Source of the DNA: Treponema sp. | Lineage (GTDB): Bacteria; Spirochaetota; Spirochaetia; Treponematales; Breznakiellaceae | NCBI GenBank assembly: GCA_031278095.1 | Contig: JAITLC010000052.1 | Location: 1 to 33,303 of the forward strand | Length of the DNA: 33,303 nt | Direction of reading: 5' to 3' | In this document: positions 23,785 through 31,059 of the stretch, one piece after another | Layout of the letters: every line of letters begins with the position of its first letter | Numbering within the stretch: position 1 is the first letter of the stretch | Position numbers and translations under genes: made by a program | The notes under the pieces: model-generated | What the model was told of the DNA's origin: nothing | The model's input: only the letters and a program-made list of their open reading frames with translations | Databases searched by the model: none

Positions 23785-24264
23785 TCAGTCACCATCCGCG
23801 AAAACCGCTTCCGGGCCTATATCGAAACCAGGGTTGATCGCCCGGTATTCTCTGACACCAGCCTGCCGGTAAAGCCCGGACTTCCGTTCCATTTTGAAGA
23901 CGCTGTTTGAAGGGGAAAGGATCCCCGCCGCCGGATCCGGCGCTCCGCGGCAGCCTTCGCTTCCCGGCTTTTTTTCATCGCAGATAACCGAAATATCCGG
24001 CCGGACAACAGTATCATCACTTTCATCTTCTTCGTAAAAAAGCCTGACATCAAAGGGAGCGGAAAATACTCTACAGGGCTTACCGTACAGATAATTGGCA
24101 ATCTGCCGGAACAGTCCCCCGCAGATACTCTGGTGATATGTATTCAGCCCCGGCATGGCATAGGCTGCGCCGTAAATGAATTCATAACATTCCCCTTCGG
24201 CAGGCTTCCATGCCTTGTAGCCGGCGCAGGTAAACAATCGTTCTTCTTTTGCTGCGGCGCCCAT
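23785..24264 (-). CDS. Uma2-family (DUF820) endonuclease-like protein, probably inactive and truncated
   Basis: 160 residues from ATG 24264 (GAGG upstream). The PD-(D/E)xK fold of Uma2 proteins is recognisable: MPGLNTYHQSICGGLFRQI, then RPDISVICD with the first catalytic Asp, then ILSPSN, then YRQAGVREY. Two defects stand out. The family's EVLSPST reads GILSPSN, losing the catalytic Glu, and the C-terminal strand after EYRAINP is replaced by a short unrelated end that runs up to the HAD gene. Typical members have 180-200 residues. These proteins multiply in repeat-rich genomes; biological role not established. Confidence 0.75.
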   Translation of the reverse strand: MGAAAKEERLFTCAGYKAWKPAEGECYEFIYGAAYAMPGLNTYHQSICGGLFRQIANYLYGKPCRVFSAPFDVRLFYEEDESDDTVVRPDISVICDEKKPGSEGCRGAPDPAAGILSPSNSVFKMERKSGLYRQAGVREYRAINPGFDIGPEAVFADGD

Positions 24265-24274
24265 AACAACCTCA

Positions 24275-24330
24275 TCTATAATTAGGGTCTGTCCATAATG
24301 TAGACACATTATAGACAGACTCTTATTATA
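24275..24330 (+). repeat. Family B right-hairpin fragment
   Basis: GTCTGTCCATAATGT/ACATTATAGACAGAC stem (24285-24318), the same unit as 27436-27469. It lies just upstream of the Uma2-like gene start. Confidence 0.7.
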
Positions 24331-24426
24331 TGATAAGGGATGAAAAAATACAGCAGGTTTCCCCGGAGTACAGGTTATGACAACTTTTCGTGTTACCGCC
24401 TCAAAAAAATTATGTAGAGTCTGTCG

Positions 24427-24562
24427 AGTCGGTTTCAAAACCCGGTTGGTTTTGGACCGGCCCTTGGAAAAAGCGGCAGAATAGCCGTTTTTCCCTCAAT
24501 ATTAAGGCCGCTGTTCCAAAATCATGATCCTGCCGGATCACCGGATTCCGGAACGGCCTCTG
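24427..24562 (+). repeat. Family A repeat, diverged copy before eda
   Basis: GTTTCAAAACCCGG/GGTTTTGGACCGG, then GGAAAAAGCGG/GCCGTTTTTCC, then GCTGTTCCAAAATC with the GATCCTGCCGGATC core and GGAACGGCC. Same three-stem order as 18697-18812. It occupies most of the 24265-24581 gap. Confidence 0.68.
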
Positions 24563-24581
24563 TCTATAAAAGGAATTACCG

Positions 24582-25562
24582 ATGAATAAGGTTTTGGAAG
24601 AACTGGGAAAGATTGGTATTGTACCGGTAATCAAGATTGACGATGTGGAAAAGGCTGTTCCTCTGGCGCAGGCACTGAAAGCCGGGGGAATTCCCTGTGC
24701 GGAAGTTACCTTTCGTACTGCCCAGGGAGAAGAGTCCATACGGAGGATCGCCGGGGCTGTGCCCGGAATACTCCTGGGAGCAGGAACGGTTTTAAGCCCC
24801 GAACAGGTGGACAAGGCCATTGATGCGGGCGCGCAATTTATCGTGAGCCCCGGTTTTAATCCCAGGGTGGTGTCCCATTGCAGGGAGAAGGGCATCCCCA
24901 TTACACCGGGATGTTCCAATCCTTCGGACATTGAACAGGCCCTTGAAGCGGGCCTCGAAGTGATAAAATTCTTTCCCGCCGAACAGAGCGGCGGTCTCGA
25001 TTATATCAAAGCTGTTTCGGCTCCCTATCCTTCTTTGCGTTTCATGCCCACGGGGGGGATCAGCGCCGCCAATATCGGCGTGTACAGCGCCTGCGATAAG
25101 ATACACGCGTGCGGCGGCTCCTGGATGGTAAAGGATGAATTTATCAATGCAGGGGATTTCGACAGAATCACTGCGCTTTCACGGGAGGCAGTATCGGCGA
25201 TGCTGGGTTTCCGTGTTGTTCACTTTGGGATAAATGCAGGAGATACTGAGGCCGCAGGGAAGGCCGCACGGTTTTTCAGCGACATGTTCGGTTTTGCATC
25301 AAAGGACGGCAGTTCTTCGGTCTTTGCGGGGAACGCCATTGAAATAATGAAGACTCAGGACGCCGGGGGGAAGAAGCACGGTCACATCGTCATCGGCACA
25401 AACAGTGTCGGCAAGGCCGCGGCCTTCCTGGAACGCCGAGGCATTGCCCTTGACTGGGACAATGCCAAAAAAGACGCCAAAGGCAGGATCATCCTTCTCT
25501 GTCTCGGGGAAGAGATTGCAGGCTTTGCCATTCACATTGCAGCCTCTCCTCAGACCGGCTGA
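24582..25562 (+). CDS. eda: KDPG/KHG aldolase fused to a VOC (glyoxalase-like) domain
   Basis: Two domains in 326 residues. Residues 1-207 are a complete class I KDPG aldolase: EVTFRT (Glu41, Arg45), GAGTVL, SPGFNP, GCSNPSDI, Schiff-base Lys129 in VIKFFPAE, phosphate loop PTGGIS. It would cleave 2-keto-3-deoxy-6-phosphogluconate to pyruvate and glyceraldehyde-3-phosphate. Residues about 208-326 add a VOC fold (GFRVVHFGINAGDTEAAGKA, HGHIVIG, FAIHIA), absent from the usual 213-residue Eda. The metal ligands of VOC enzymes (His/Glu) are only partly apparent, so the domain may bind ligand rather than catalyse. Ribosome site AAAGGA precedes ATG 24582. The 3' end overlaps the opposing methyltransferase by 13 bases. 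Confidence 0.9.
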   Translation: MNKVLEELGKIGIVPVIKIDDVEKAVPLAQALKAGGIPCAEVTFRTAQGEESIRRIAGAVPGILLGAGTVLSPEQVDKAIDAGAQFIVSPGFNPRVVSHCREKGIPITPGCSNPSDIEQALEAGLEVIKFFPAEQSGGLDYIKAVSAPYPSLRFMPTGGISAANIGVYSACDKIHACGGSWMVKDEFINAGDFDRITALSREAVSAMLGFRVVHFGINAGDTEAAGKAARFFSDMFGFASKDGSSSVFAGNAIEIMKTQDAGGKKHGHIVIGTNSVGKAAAFLERRGIALDWDNAKKDAKGRIILLCLGEEIAGFAIHIAASPQTG

Positions 25563-26428
25563 ATTTTTCTGCCCCGCAGAAGCATTACGTCTCCAAAGCC
25601 GAAACGTTTTGCCGCCGTATCGGCGATACGTTTCAGCGGGGGCGGGGCAATTCCCGCGGCGAGCCCTCCCCAGGTAACACGCTTCTCGATGACAAAACCA
25701 TGTTTCTCAAGGAGCCGGGAAAGGGTCTTGAGCGAAAAAAGGTAGAGATGATCAAAAATAGCGCTCCGCCAGCGTCCCCGGAAGAGCCGCGCCTGGAAAC
25801 CTGCGATATTGGGAGTCGTTATGTAGATGCGTCCTTCGGAGCCAAGTACCCGGTACGCTTCAGACACAAAGAGCGCAGGATCATTTAAGTGCTCTATGAG
25901 ATGAGATGCCAGAAGCGCATCAAAACTGCCATCCGGAAAACCGCATTTCTCAAGCGGCGTGCTGCGGACATCAAGACCCCGTTTTTCCCGTGCGTATTCC
26001 GCAGAAGGGGAAATTTCCACCCCGGTACAGATCCAGCCCCGCCCTCCTAATTTTTCAAGCAGTGTTCCTGTTGCACAGCCGATGTCTATAACCCGCGGTG
26101 CATTACTGTTTTTCAGGAGTTCCTTTTCAAGGGTAAAAAAACCGGCGTCCATAAGAGCAAGTTCCTGCAGGTACAGAAAGTTTGCTTCATTGTTTAGTTC
26201 GTAGGAAAGATAATCATTTCCGTGGGCCTCTCCGTAACGGGCGGCAATTTCTGCAGGAAAAGGCTGCGGGTTGATCTGCACAAGACCGCAGCTTCCGCAT
26301 CTTACATAGGAAAAGCCCCCGCATTTCAGGACAAGCTTAAAAACATTTCTCCCGCATAAAGCGCAGGGAATCTGCCGCCGTCTTTCATTTTCAACAGGAG
26401 TGGACCAGGTCTTGACGGTCTTTCTCAC
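25550..26428 (-). CDS. SAM-dependent methyltransferase with N-terminal zinc ribbon
   Basis: 292 residues. Four cysteines in CALCGRN and CGSCGLVQ (about residues 22-47) form a zinc-ribbon-like knuckle. The class I Rossmann methyltransferase follows: motif I VIDIGCATGTLLEKL, acidic GVEIS, motif IV FDALLASHLIEHL, then the GRIYITTPN strand. This architecture is common for methyltransferases in surface-polysaccharide or secondary metabolite loci, but no such neighbours exist here; target unknown. GTG 26428 follows GAGAGGA. It lies 24 bases after the M23-like gene, so the two are likely cotranscribed. Confidence 0.82.
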   Translation of the reverse strand: MRKTVKTWSTPVENERRRQIPCALCGRNVFKLVLKCGGFSYVRCGSCGLVQINPQPFPAEIAARYGEAHGNDYLSYELNNEANFLYLQELALMDAGFFTLEKELLKNSNAPRVIDIGCATGTLLEKLGGRGWICTGVEISPSAEYAREKRGLDVRSTPLEKCGFPDGSFDALLASHLIEHLNDPALFVSEAYRVLGSEGRIYITTPNIAGFQARLFRGRWRSAIFDHLYLFSLKTLSRLLEKHGFVIEKRVTWGGLAAGIAPPPLKRIADTAAKRFGFGDVMLLRGRKIQPV

Positions 26429-26452
26429 TCTCCTCTCTCCAGAACCTGCGTC

Positions 26453-27319
26453 TTACTCAACCTGCAGACGGTACAGTGTACTCCGGTTATTGCCTGCAAT
26501 GTCCCCGGCAATCACTTCCAGGGTAGCCTGTCCCCGTGTAAGCCACACTTCTCCTACTTCGTAACGGGGGAAAGGTGCATAGATCTGTTTTACCGGGGTA
26601 AGTCCGTTCCGGTACATAAGCTGTACACCGTCCCGGACAGATACTGTTTCAAACAGAAGGGAACCTGCCTCTGTCCCGTTAAAAGAACAGATAATCCTGT
26701 GAGGCGCAAGGGAAAATTCATTCGTATTACTCAGGGCATCGGCGGCAGCCACCGCAATGGTATACCTCCCCTGGCTTAGAGTCCGTACCTGAGCAAGATC
26801 AATACCTGCCCCCCGGGTTCCGGTAAGCTGTATAGATTGTATTGCCGGCGCCTGTGTATCTTCCATGGGTGAAATAATCATTGAAGGATTCACCCAGCGT
26901 CTCTCCCGACGGTCAAAGAGCGAAAAGAAAAACCCCGAAACGGCGGTCCAGCCGGATTTGCCGGAAACCGCAAGAGGCGTTCCCCGTGAGACGGTATCGC
27001 CTATACGGTAGGAGCGGAGATCATCATAGCGGCTGTAGATGCTGATTATGCCATCCCCGTGATCCAGGGCGGTCCATGCTCCCATGGGAGAAGGCAGCCG
27101 GGAAGCGGCATCGCCCTTGCGCCGGGTAAAGAGCAGTTCCCCATTATCCGCTGCCTGTATAAACCCCGAGCCCCTAAAGACCGTGCCCAGTACCGGTTCT
27201 CCCCGGTTATTCCATCCAAAGTTATGTACCAGTTCCGCATCCCGGGAAGGCCAGTCCATGGCATTCAGGGATCCGCAGAACAGAATCACTATACCAAGCA
27301 AAAACACTGTTTTTCTCAT
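26453..27319 (-). CDS. Exported M23-like (LytM fold) protein lacking catalytic histidines
   Basis: 288 residues with a signal peptide (FLLGIVILFCGSLNA, cleavage near residue 20). Residues about 30-150 follow the M23/LytM layout (FGWNNRGEPVLGTVFRG, ALDHGDGIISIYSRYDDL, GDTVSRGTPLAVSGKSG). The zinc and catalytic positions are altered: the family's LYAHL is IYSRY and the HLHFE strand is GFFFSLFD. It is therefore probably a non-enzymatic envelope or divisome regulator, like other degenerate LytM proteins. The remaining residues form two beta-rich domains. It is followed by the methyltransferase, and a family B repeat separates it from the propeller gene. Confidence 0.75.
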   Translation of the reverse strand: MRKTVFLLGIVILFCGSLNAMDWPSRDAELVHNFGWNNRGEPVLGTVFRGSGFIQAADNGELLFTRRKGDAASRLPSPMGAWTALDHGDGIISIYSRYDDLRSYRIGDTVSRGTPLAVSGKSGWTAVSGFFFSLFDRRERRWVNPSMIISPMEDTQAPAIQSIQLTGTRGAGIDLAQVRTLSQGRYTIAVAAADALSNTNEFSLAPHRIICSFNGTEAGSLLFETVSVRDGVQLMYRNGLTPVKQIYAPFPRYEVGEVWLTRGQATLEVIAGDIAGNNRSTLYRLQVE

Positions 27320-27334
27320 TATCTTTACATCCTC

Positions 27335-27480
27335 TATTTAGTGTCTGTCCATAAAGTCGGTTACTTTATGGACAGACCTTGCATTTGCGCATCTTTTTGT
27401 ACCAAAACGGTGCGCAAAATGCCTGTTTTAAGGTAGTCTGTCTATAATGTGTCTACATTATAGACAGACACTATTTAGTG
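27335..27480 (+). repeat. Complete family B mobile repeat (MITE-like)
   Basis: Three stems: GTCTGTCCATAAAG with a 14-base perfect complement (27343-27377), GCATTTGCGCA/TGCGCAAAATGC (27381-27422), and GTCTGTCTATAATGT with a 15-base perfect complement (27436-27469). Ends are GTGTCTGTC/GACAGACAC inverted repeats. CTATTTAGTG occurs at 27334-27343 and 27471-27480. It carries no gene. Confidence 0.82.
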
Positions 27481-28586
27481 CTTATCTGGAAGGCCGCCAG
27501 CGTACGGCCGCCTCCTATGTAGAGCATGGAGCCGGATCTTCCCAGAAAGACATCTTCGGTTTTGAAAGGAGCTTCAATGATAATTCTGCCGGGCATTTTT
27601 ATTGCCACAAGATTTTTCTTTTTTCCCTGCTGGGCGGTAATGATAAAGAAAAGCCCGTCATGACCGGAAGTGTCCATTGCAACAATATCCCCTTCCAGGG
27701 GGAGGAATGTCCGTTCCCGCCCGCCTATTTCGTAAATGCCGATTCCTTGTTCCTGTTCATGAACAATTTTACTGTCGTTATCGATAAAGGAAATGTAGAC
27801 AGCCCGCCTGAAACCATCGGTGAGGAATTCATGATACACAACCCGGTAATCGGATACCGCTCCGTCGCCGTAACGTTCCAGCACCAAAAAACGCTGATCA
27901 TCGATTCCCGAAATAATCCCCAGCCGGTTTCCGTCCCTGGACATGGTACAGCCGAGAATCAGGGAAAGCCGGGAACCGCCGGGTTCAAAGTAGAAGATCC
28001 GTTTTCCTCTGGAATCCAGAACTTCTACCACTCCGTCGAGAGAACCGGTCAACACCAATCCTGCGGCGGCGTCAATGCAGGTAAGCGGAGAGGCAAAATC
28101 GTAAGTCCAGAGGGGTTTCCCCCCTTCATCCAGGACACTCAAGGTATTCTGTTCATGCCCGATGAGAAAAATTCTTTCGTCAAGAAACAGCGGGTAACCC
28201 CGGTTCTGTTCGATATCCATGAGTGTTTCCCCCCGGGGCCCCAGCACCTCGATAGAAGAAGGTTCCGCATCATACTGGGCCCATCTGTCCCGGGAAAGGG
28301 AGACGGAACCTTCAAGAGGGCGGTTCAGGACAAAACGGCCCTCCTCATCGGCATAGCCGAACCTGTCCCCCAATAGGAAAGGGATAAGCACCCCGGCAGA
28401 GGAATTTTCTGAAAGATTTCCCCCCCGGCTGAGGGGGAACCCGGATTCAAGGGAGGAAAGCCAGCGGGGAAGCAGGATCGTCTCAACCGGTATAGGACGG
28501 GCGGCAACAAAAAAGTACACAACAAAGAGAATCAACCCCAGAAAAATCCAGTATTTTTTTCTTTCCTTTACCACAAAAATCTCCAC
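27471..28586 (-). CDS. Membrane-anchored beta-propeller-like hypothetical protein
   Basis: 371 residues. One hydrophobic segment near the N-terminus (IFLGLILFVVYFFVAA) anchors it in the inner membrane, with the rest exported. The body has repeated beta-strand units resembling WD40/PQQ blades (NTLSVLDEGGKPLWTYDF, GVVEVLDSRGKRIFYF, NLVAIKMPGRIIIEAPF). I recognise no named family. A structural or sensory role in the envelope is possible. The stop codon TAG (27473-27471) lies in the direct repeat flanking the family B element, so the insertion landed exactly at the gene end. It is divergent from the cdd remnant, with 17 bases between the two start codons. Confidence 0.72.
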   Translation of the reverse strand: MEIFVVKERKKYWIFLGLILFVVYFFVAARPIPVETILLPRWLSSLESGFPLSRGGNLSENSSAGVLIPFLLGDRFGYADEEGRFVLNRPLEGSVSLSRDRWAQYDAEPSSIEVLGPRGETLMDIEQNRGYPLFLDERIFLIGHEQNTLSVLDEGGKPLWTYDFASPLTCIDAAAGLVLTGSLDGVVEVLDSRGKRIFYFEPGGSRLSLILGCTMSRDGNRLGIISGIDDQRFLVLERYGDGAVSDYRVVYHEFLTDGFRRAVYISFIDNDSKIVHEQEQGIGIYEIGGRERTFLPLEGDIVAMDTSGHDGLFFIITAQQGKKKNLVAIKMPGRIIIEAPFKTEDVFLGRSGSMLYIGGGRTLAAFQISTK

Positions 28587-28603
28587 GTATAGTATTATAG
28601 TTT

Positions 28604-28777
28604 ATGAACGAAATTTCAATGGATGACCTCTTCGGAGAGGCCAAAGATGCGGCTCTTAAGGCCTATTCGCGGTTCCGGGCCGGCGCGGCTTTTCTTACGA
28701 AAGACGGCTCCGTGATCACCGGATGTAATTTTGGCGGTTTCATCGAATTGTTTTCGTTAAGTAGAGTCTGGCCATAA
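28604..28777 (+). pseudogene. cdd: Truncated cytidine deaminase, interrupted by a family B repeat
   Basis: ATG 28604 opens a frame whose first ~44 residues match the N-terminus of cytidine deaminase (AKDAALKAYSRFRAGAAFLT, then DGSVITGCNF, as in Cdd AYSxFxVGAAL and TGCNVE). The match ends at FGGFIE. From about 28757 the sequence is a family B hairpin, and the frame stops at 28777. The zinc motifs HAE and PCxxC are missing, so it cannot be active. Confidence 0.75.
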
Positions 28778-28806
28778 TGTAGGACATTATGACCAGACAC
28801 TAAGTA
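28757..28806 (+). repeat. Family B hairpin fragment inside cdd
   Basis: GTCTGGCCATAATGT/ACATTATGACCAGAC (28766-28798), flanked by TAAGTA on both sides (28758-28763 and 28801-28806). It separates the cdd fragment from the next broken frame. Confidence 0.7.
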
Positions 28807-29098
28807 TTCCGGTAAAACCGCAATGAAATCTCCCTGAATATGAAAGTCATCTCCTGGGCCGATCTGGATATACCGCCCGGTATGGTCATCGAAATAAATC
28901 TTCCATCCCTTTCCGGGAATTTCCTGCATCCGCTTGACTGTCGCTTCCCTCTGATATTCCACTATCCGAATCGCGCCGTCTCCGGGTGTACATGAACCCG
29001 GACGATATGTTTACCGTCCTGTTCGGAAAGTAAACGCAGGAGCCCCGGGTTCTGACGGTTGGTCCGTATTGGCCTGTTGATAAGAGCGGAACGGAAGT
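28803..29098 (-). pseudogene. Unrecognised frameshifted gene fragment
   Basis: Two overlapping minus-strand frames read like one protein broken by a single indel near 28988. The first (YFRSALINRPIRTNRQNPG... HIVRVHV) stops at 28962. The second continues as PGDGAIRIVEYQREATVKRM and GKGWKIYFDDHTGRYIQIGP up to the family B hairpin. There is no start codon at the 5' end, which is cut near the family C repeat. I do not recognise the protein. Confidence 0.45.
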
Positions 29099-29146
29099 AT
29101 ATACTAAGGAAGTACTGATTTATTCAATCGAGAATAAATCGGTGCT

Positions 29147-29229
29147 ACTTTAATGCGGTATTTGCGCAATGAAATGAGCACATACACAGGGAAACGCTGA
29201 TTGGCGTCATTTAATCGGCGTTTCCCTAA
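29147..29229 (+). repeat. Family C repeat, copy 2
   Basis: Near-identical to 12636-12719, including the GGGAAACGCTGA/TCGGCGTTTCCC stem. It ends 16 bases before the tmRNA, and TATTCT (29231-29236) right after it is placed as a -10 box for ssrA. Confidence 0.7.
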
Positions 29230-29245
29230 ATATTCTGTTTGCTTC

Positions 29246-29588
29246 GGGGGTGCACCGGTTTCGACTGGTACGGCTCGGGGTGCAGGCTGCAGGTGGAGCG
29301 CCGATCTCCTGATTCGGCAAAACATTAACTGCCAACAACGACAGTTACGATTACGCCTTAGCTGCGTAACCGCGTGGAACCCTTCCGCCGCCTTGAGGAA
29401 GGACTTCCGCGTCGCAATCAAGGCTGGCCCATCGTCGCGTACGGACGCCGAGCGGTAAGATTTTTCCGTAATACGGATGGGCCGCATGCCGCACAGCCAA
29501 GCCCGTCCCGACAATACGATGCGCGGCTAAACCTGTAGACGCTTGTATTTCGCGTATTAGGACGCGGGTTCGACTCCCGCCACCTCCA
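29246..29588 (+). ncRNA. ssrA: tmRNA (trans-translation RNA)
   Basis: 343-base tmRNA that rescues stalled ribosomes with SmpB. The 5' GGGGGTG (29246-29252) pairs with 3' CACCTCC (29581-29587) and discriminator A29588. The tRNA-like half carries TGCACCGGTTTCGACTGG near the 5' end and GGACGCGGGTTCGACTCCCG at the 3' end. The tag frame begins with GCC at about 29331 and reads ANNDSYDYALAA before TAA, with the universal ALAA end. It differs at three positions from the T. pallidum tag as I recall it. No CCA is encoded. The 3' end is a common integration site, and repeats and an IS remnant flank it. Confidence 0.95.
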
Positions 29589-29602
29589 ATGTTGATTCGC
29601 GG

Positions 29603-29677
29603 GCCTGGGTTCATACCCCGGAGCTTGCTCCGGTTTCAATTTCGTAACAGTTTTCGTTTGCGGGTATGAACCCAGGC
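29603..29677 (+). repeat. 16-base perfect inverted repeat after ssrA
   Basis: GCCTGGGTTCATACCC (29603-29618) and its exact complement (29662-29677), with an inner CCGGAGC/GCTCCGG hairpin. It may terminate or process the tmRNA transcript, or mark the end of the adjacent IS remnant. No T-run follows. Confidence 0.6.
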
Positions 29678-29679
29678 AT

Positions 29680-29900
29680 ACAATCCATACCTTAATACAA
29701 GGAATGGGCGAAAATAAGACCCTTAAAGAGGCAAACGAAATTCTAACAAAAGCGGCGGCCGTCTTCGCACAGAGAGAATCCCGCTGATAGTGTACCGGTT
29801 CATGAGTGAACGCCGGAACGAATACGCCATCCGGCTTTTCTTTCAAGCGTGTTATATCCATAATTCCCCTCCCGTGGATATCCCCCTATCGTATCATAAG
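29680..29900 (+). pseudogene. IS3-family transposase remnant (end of OrfA, start of OrfB)
   Basis: 29704-29787 reads MGENKTLKEANEILTKAAAV then FAQRESR and stop, matching the coiled-coil C-terminus of IS3 OrfA (ENKxLKEANEILKKAxxFFA). In the -1 frame, from 29784, LIVYRFMSERRNEYAIRLFF QAC resembles the OrfB N-terminus (YxFIxExRxEFxVxxMCxxL) and fades after about 29850. The frame relation is the one IS3 elements use for programmed frameshifting. Both ends of the element are missing. Confidence 0.55.
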
Positions 29901-29912
29901 GAGGGAAGGTAA

Positions 29913-29978
29913 ATGCAGGAGTCCTGTGTCAGAGCCCGGGATAAACGCATAGAAGTTCAGGGCGGGCGCAAAATCTAA
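29913..29978 (+). CDS. Possible 21-residue small protein
   Basis: AAGGAGGG (29898-29905) stands 7 bases before ATG 29913, which opens MQESCVRARDKRIEVQGGRK plus one residue and TAA. The ribosome site is the best in this stretch, but the peptide has no recognised relative and may be a leftover of a longer gene. Confidence 0.25.
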   Translation: MQESCVRARDKRIEVQGGRKI

Positions 29979-30032
29979 AAAATATGATAAAAAATGTTGA
30001 TTTTAAACGGGTAGCGGGATAGCCTTTATAAT

Positions 30033-31013
30033 ATGTTTGTGCAAGCCACGAATAAGGCGCTTCATGTTTTAAGCGGAGAAGAGGAGAGTCTCGTCTCGAA
30101 TGTTTTGGGCTGGCTGGATTTGGAATTTCCCGAAGAAAGCCGGCTGGCCCGGGATAGACTGCATAACCTGCGGGAATTGGGGACCGTCGTGTTCAACTAT
30201 CCGTCGGTACGGGATTCCCAGACTCTCAGAGGCGATTTTCGGGATGAAAACCGGCTTTTAGCTGCCCTCTGTTCATTCTCATCTGCATCCCGCCTCCTCC
30301 ATATCCCGACCAAAGTGGTGGCTGTACGGTCATATCTGGTGTCAAAGTTCCATACTTTTGCGCTGCTGGCCCGGATATGCCGGGAAAATGCCGAATTTTA
30401 TATACCGATCCGGATGGTCATACTTTCTGTTGTGTCTACTCTTATGGCGGAAGAGGTTTACTTCTCCTGTCTGGAAGATCCTTCCTTTCCTTCCGGCAAG
30501 AAACCGGCTCTGGCCCAGGATCTGGTACGCCTCTGGGACAGTGGGACTGATGCCAGGGCGATTCTCCATCTCCCCGCCCTCAAGGCTCTCTGGATAGCCC
30601 GGGATGGGGTTCCTCCGGTTTTCGGTACCATGAACGGTTCCAGCGAACTCTTCCGCATAACAATGGATATGGGGACAGACTGGTACGATTTTCTGGTGGA
30701 GGAAACGGAAAATGAGGAAACCCATTGGGCTCTGGAGGAATTTCTCTTCGGCCTCTCTTTTGAAGAGATAGCCCAGGTTCGGGAGAGGCTCACCCGTTTC
30801 GGCATCAATGCGGTAGACTGGGATGAAGTCCGTAGCTATCTGGGCAACCAGCCTTCCTTTACACCCGTGGACGAGGGGGATCTACGGAGTATTTACGATT
30901 TTTTCATCGACCGGCGGAATGCCGCCCTGTTCCGCATGCGCGTTTGTACACCCGGCCCACGGCATACCCTGGAAGAGATCTACCTTAAATACCGGATTCT
31001 ACAGGAGAACTGA
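30033..31013 (+). CDS. Conserved-looking hypothetical protein
   Basis: 326-residue soluble, largely helical protein with no signal peptide. Hydrophobic patches (MVILSVVSTLMAEEVYF) look like buried helices rather than membrane spans. The C-terminal half has FEEIAQVRERLTRFGINAVD and DLRSIYDFFIDRRNAALFRM. I do not recognise a family. The codon pattern is like the neighbours, so I take it as a real gene. There is no ribosome site. TATAAT at 30027-30032 directly touches ATG 30033, and a GTG follows at 30039, where a transcript from that -10 box would begin, so a leaderless GTG start is possible. It converges with the MCP gene. Confidence 0.7.
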   Translation: MFVQATNKALHVLSGEEESLVSNVLGWLDLEFPEESRLARDRLHNLRELGTVVFNYPSVRDSQTLRGDFRDENRLLAALCSFSSASRLLHIPTKVVAVRSYLVSKFHTFALLARICRENAEFYIPIRMVILSVVSTLMAEEVYFSCLEDPSFPSGKKPALAQDLVRLWDSGTDARAILHLPALKALWIARDGVPPVFGTMNGSSELFRITMDMGTDWYDFLVEETENEETHWALEEFLFGLSFEEIAQVRERLTRFGINAVDWDEVRSYLGNQPSFTPVDEGDLRSIYDFFIDRRNAALFRMRVCTPGPRHTLEEIYLKYRILQEN

Positions 31014-31059
31014 AATTCAGGCCGGCGGTTCCGGCTTCGCCGCGAAGCGCAACAGGCCG

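Noticed and set aside
27335..27480. Rho-independent terminator
   Set aside because: The hairpins are strong but lack a following T-run, occur in both orientations and have flanking direct repeats, so a mobile repeat explains them better.
28663..28962. 99-residue minus-strand frame as an intact gene
   Set aside because: Its end is antisense to the cdd fragment and a repeat, and its start lies within a longer frameshifted fragment, so I list it as a pseudogene instead.
29104..29861. Several overlapping minus-strand frames across the tmRNA
   Set aside because: They are antisense to a clear tmRNA and an IS3 scrap; codon pattern and content do not suggest proteins.
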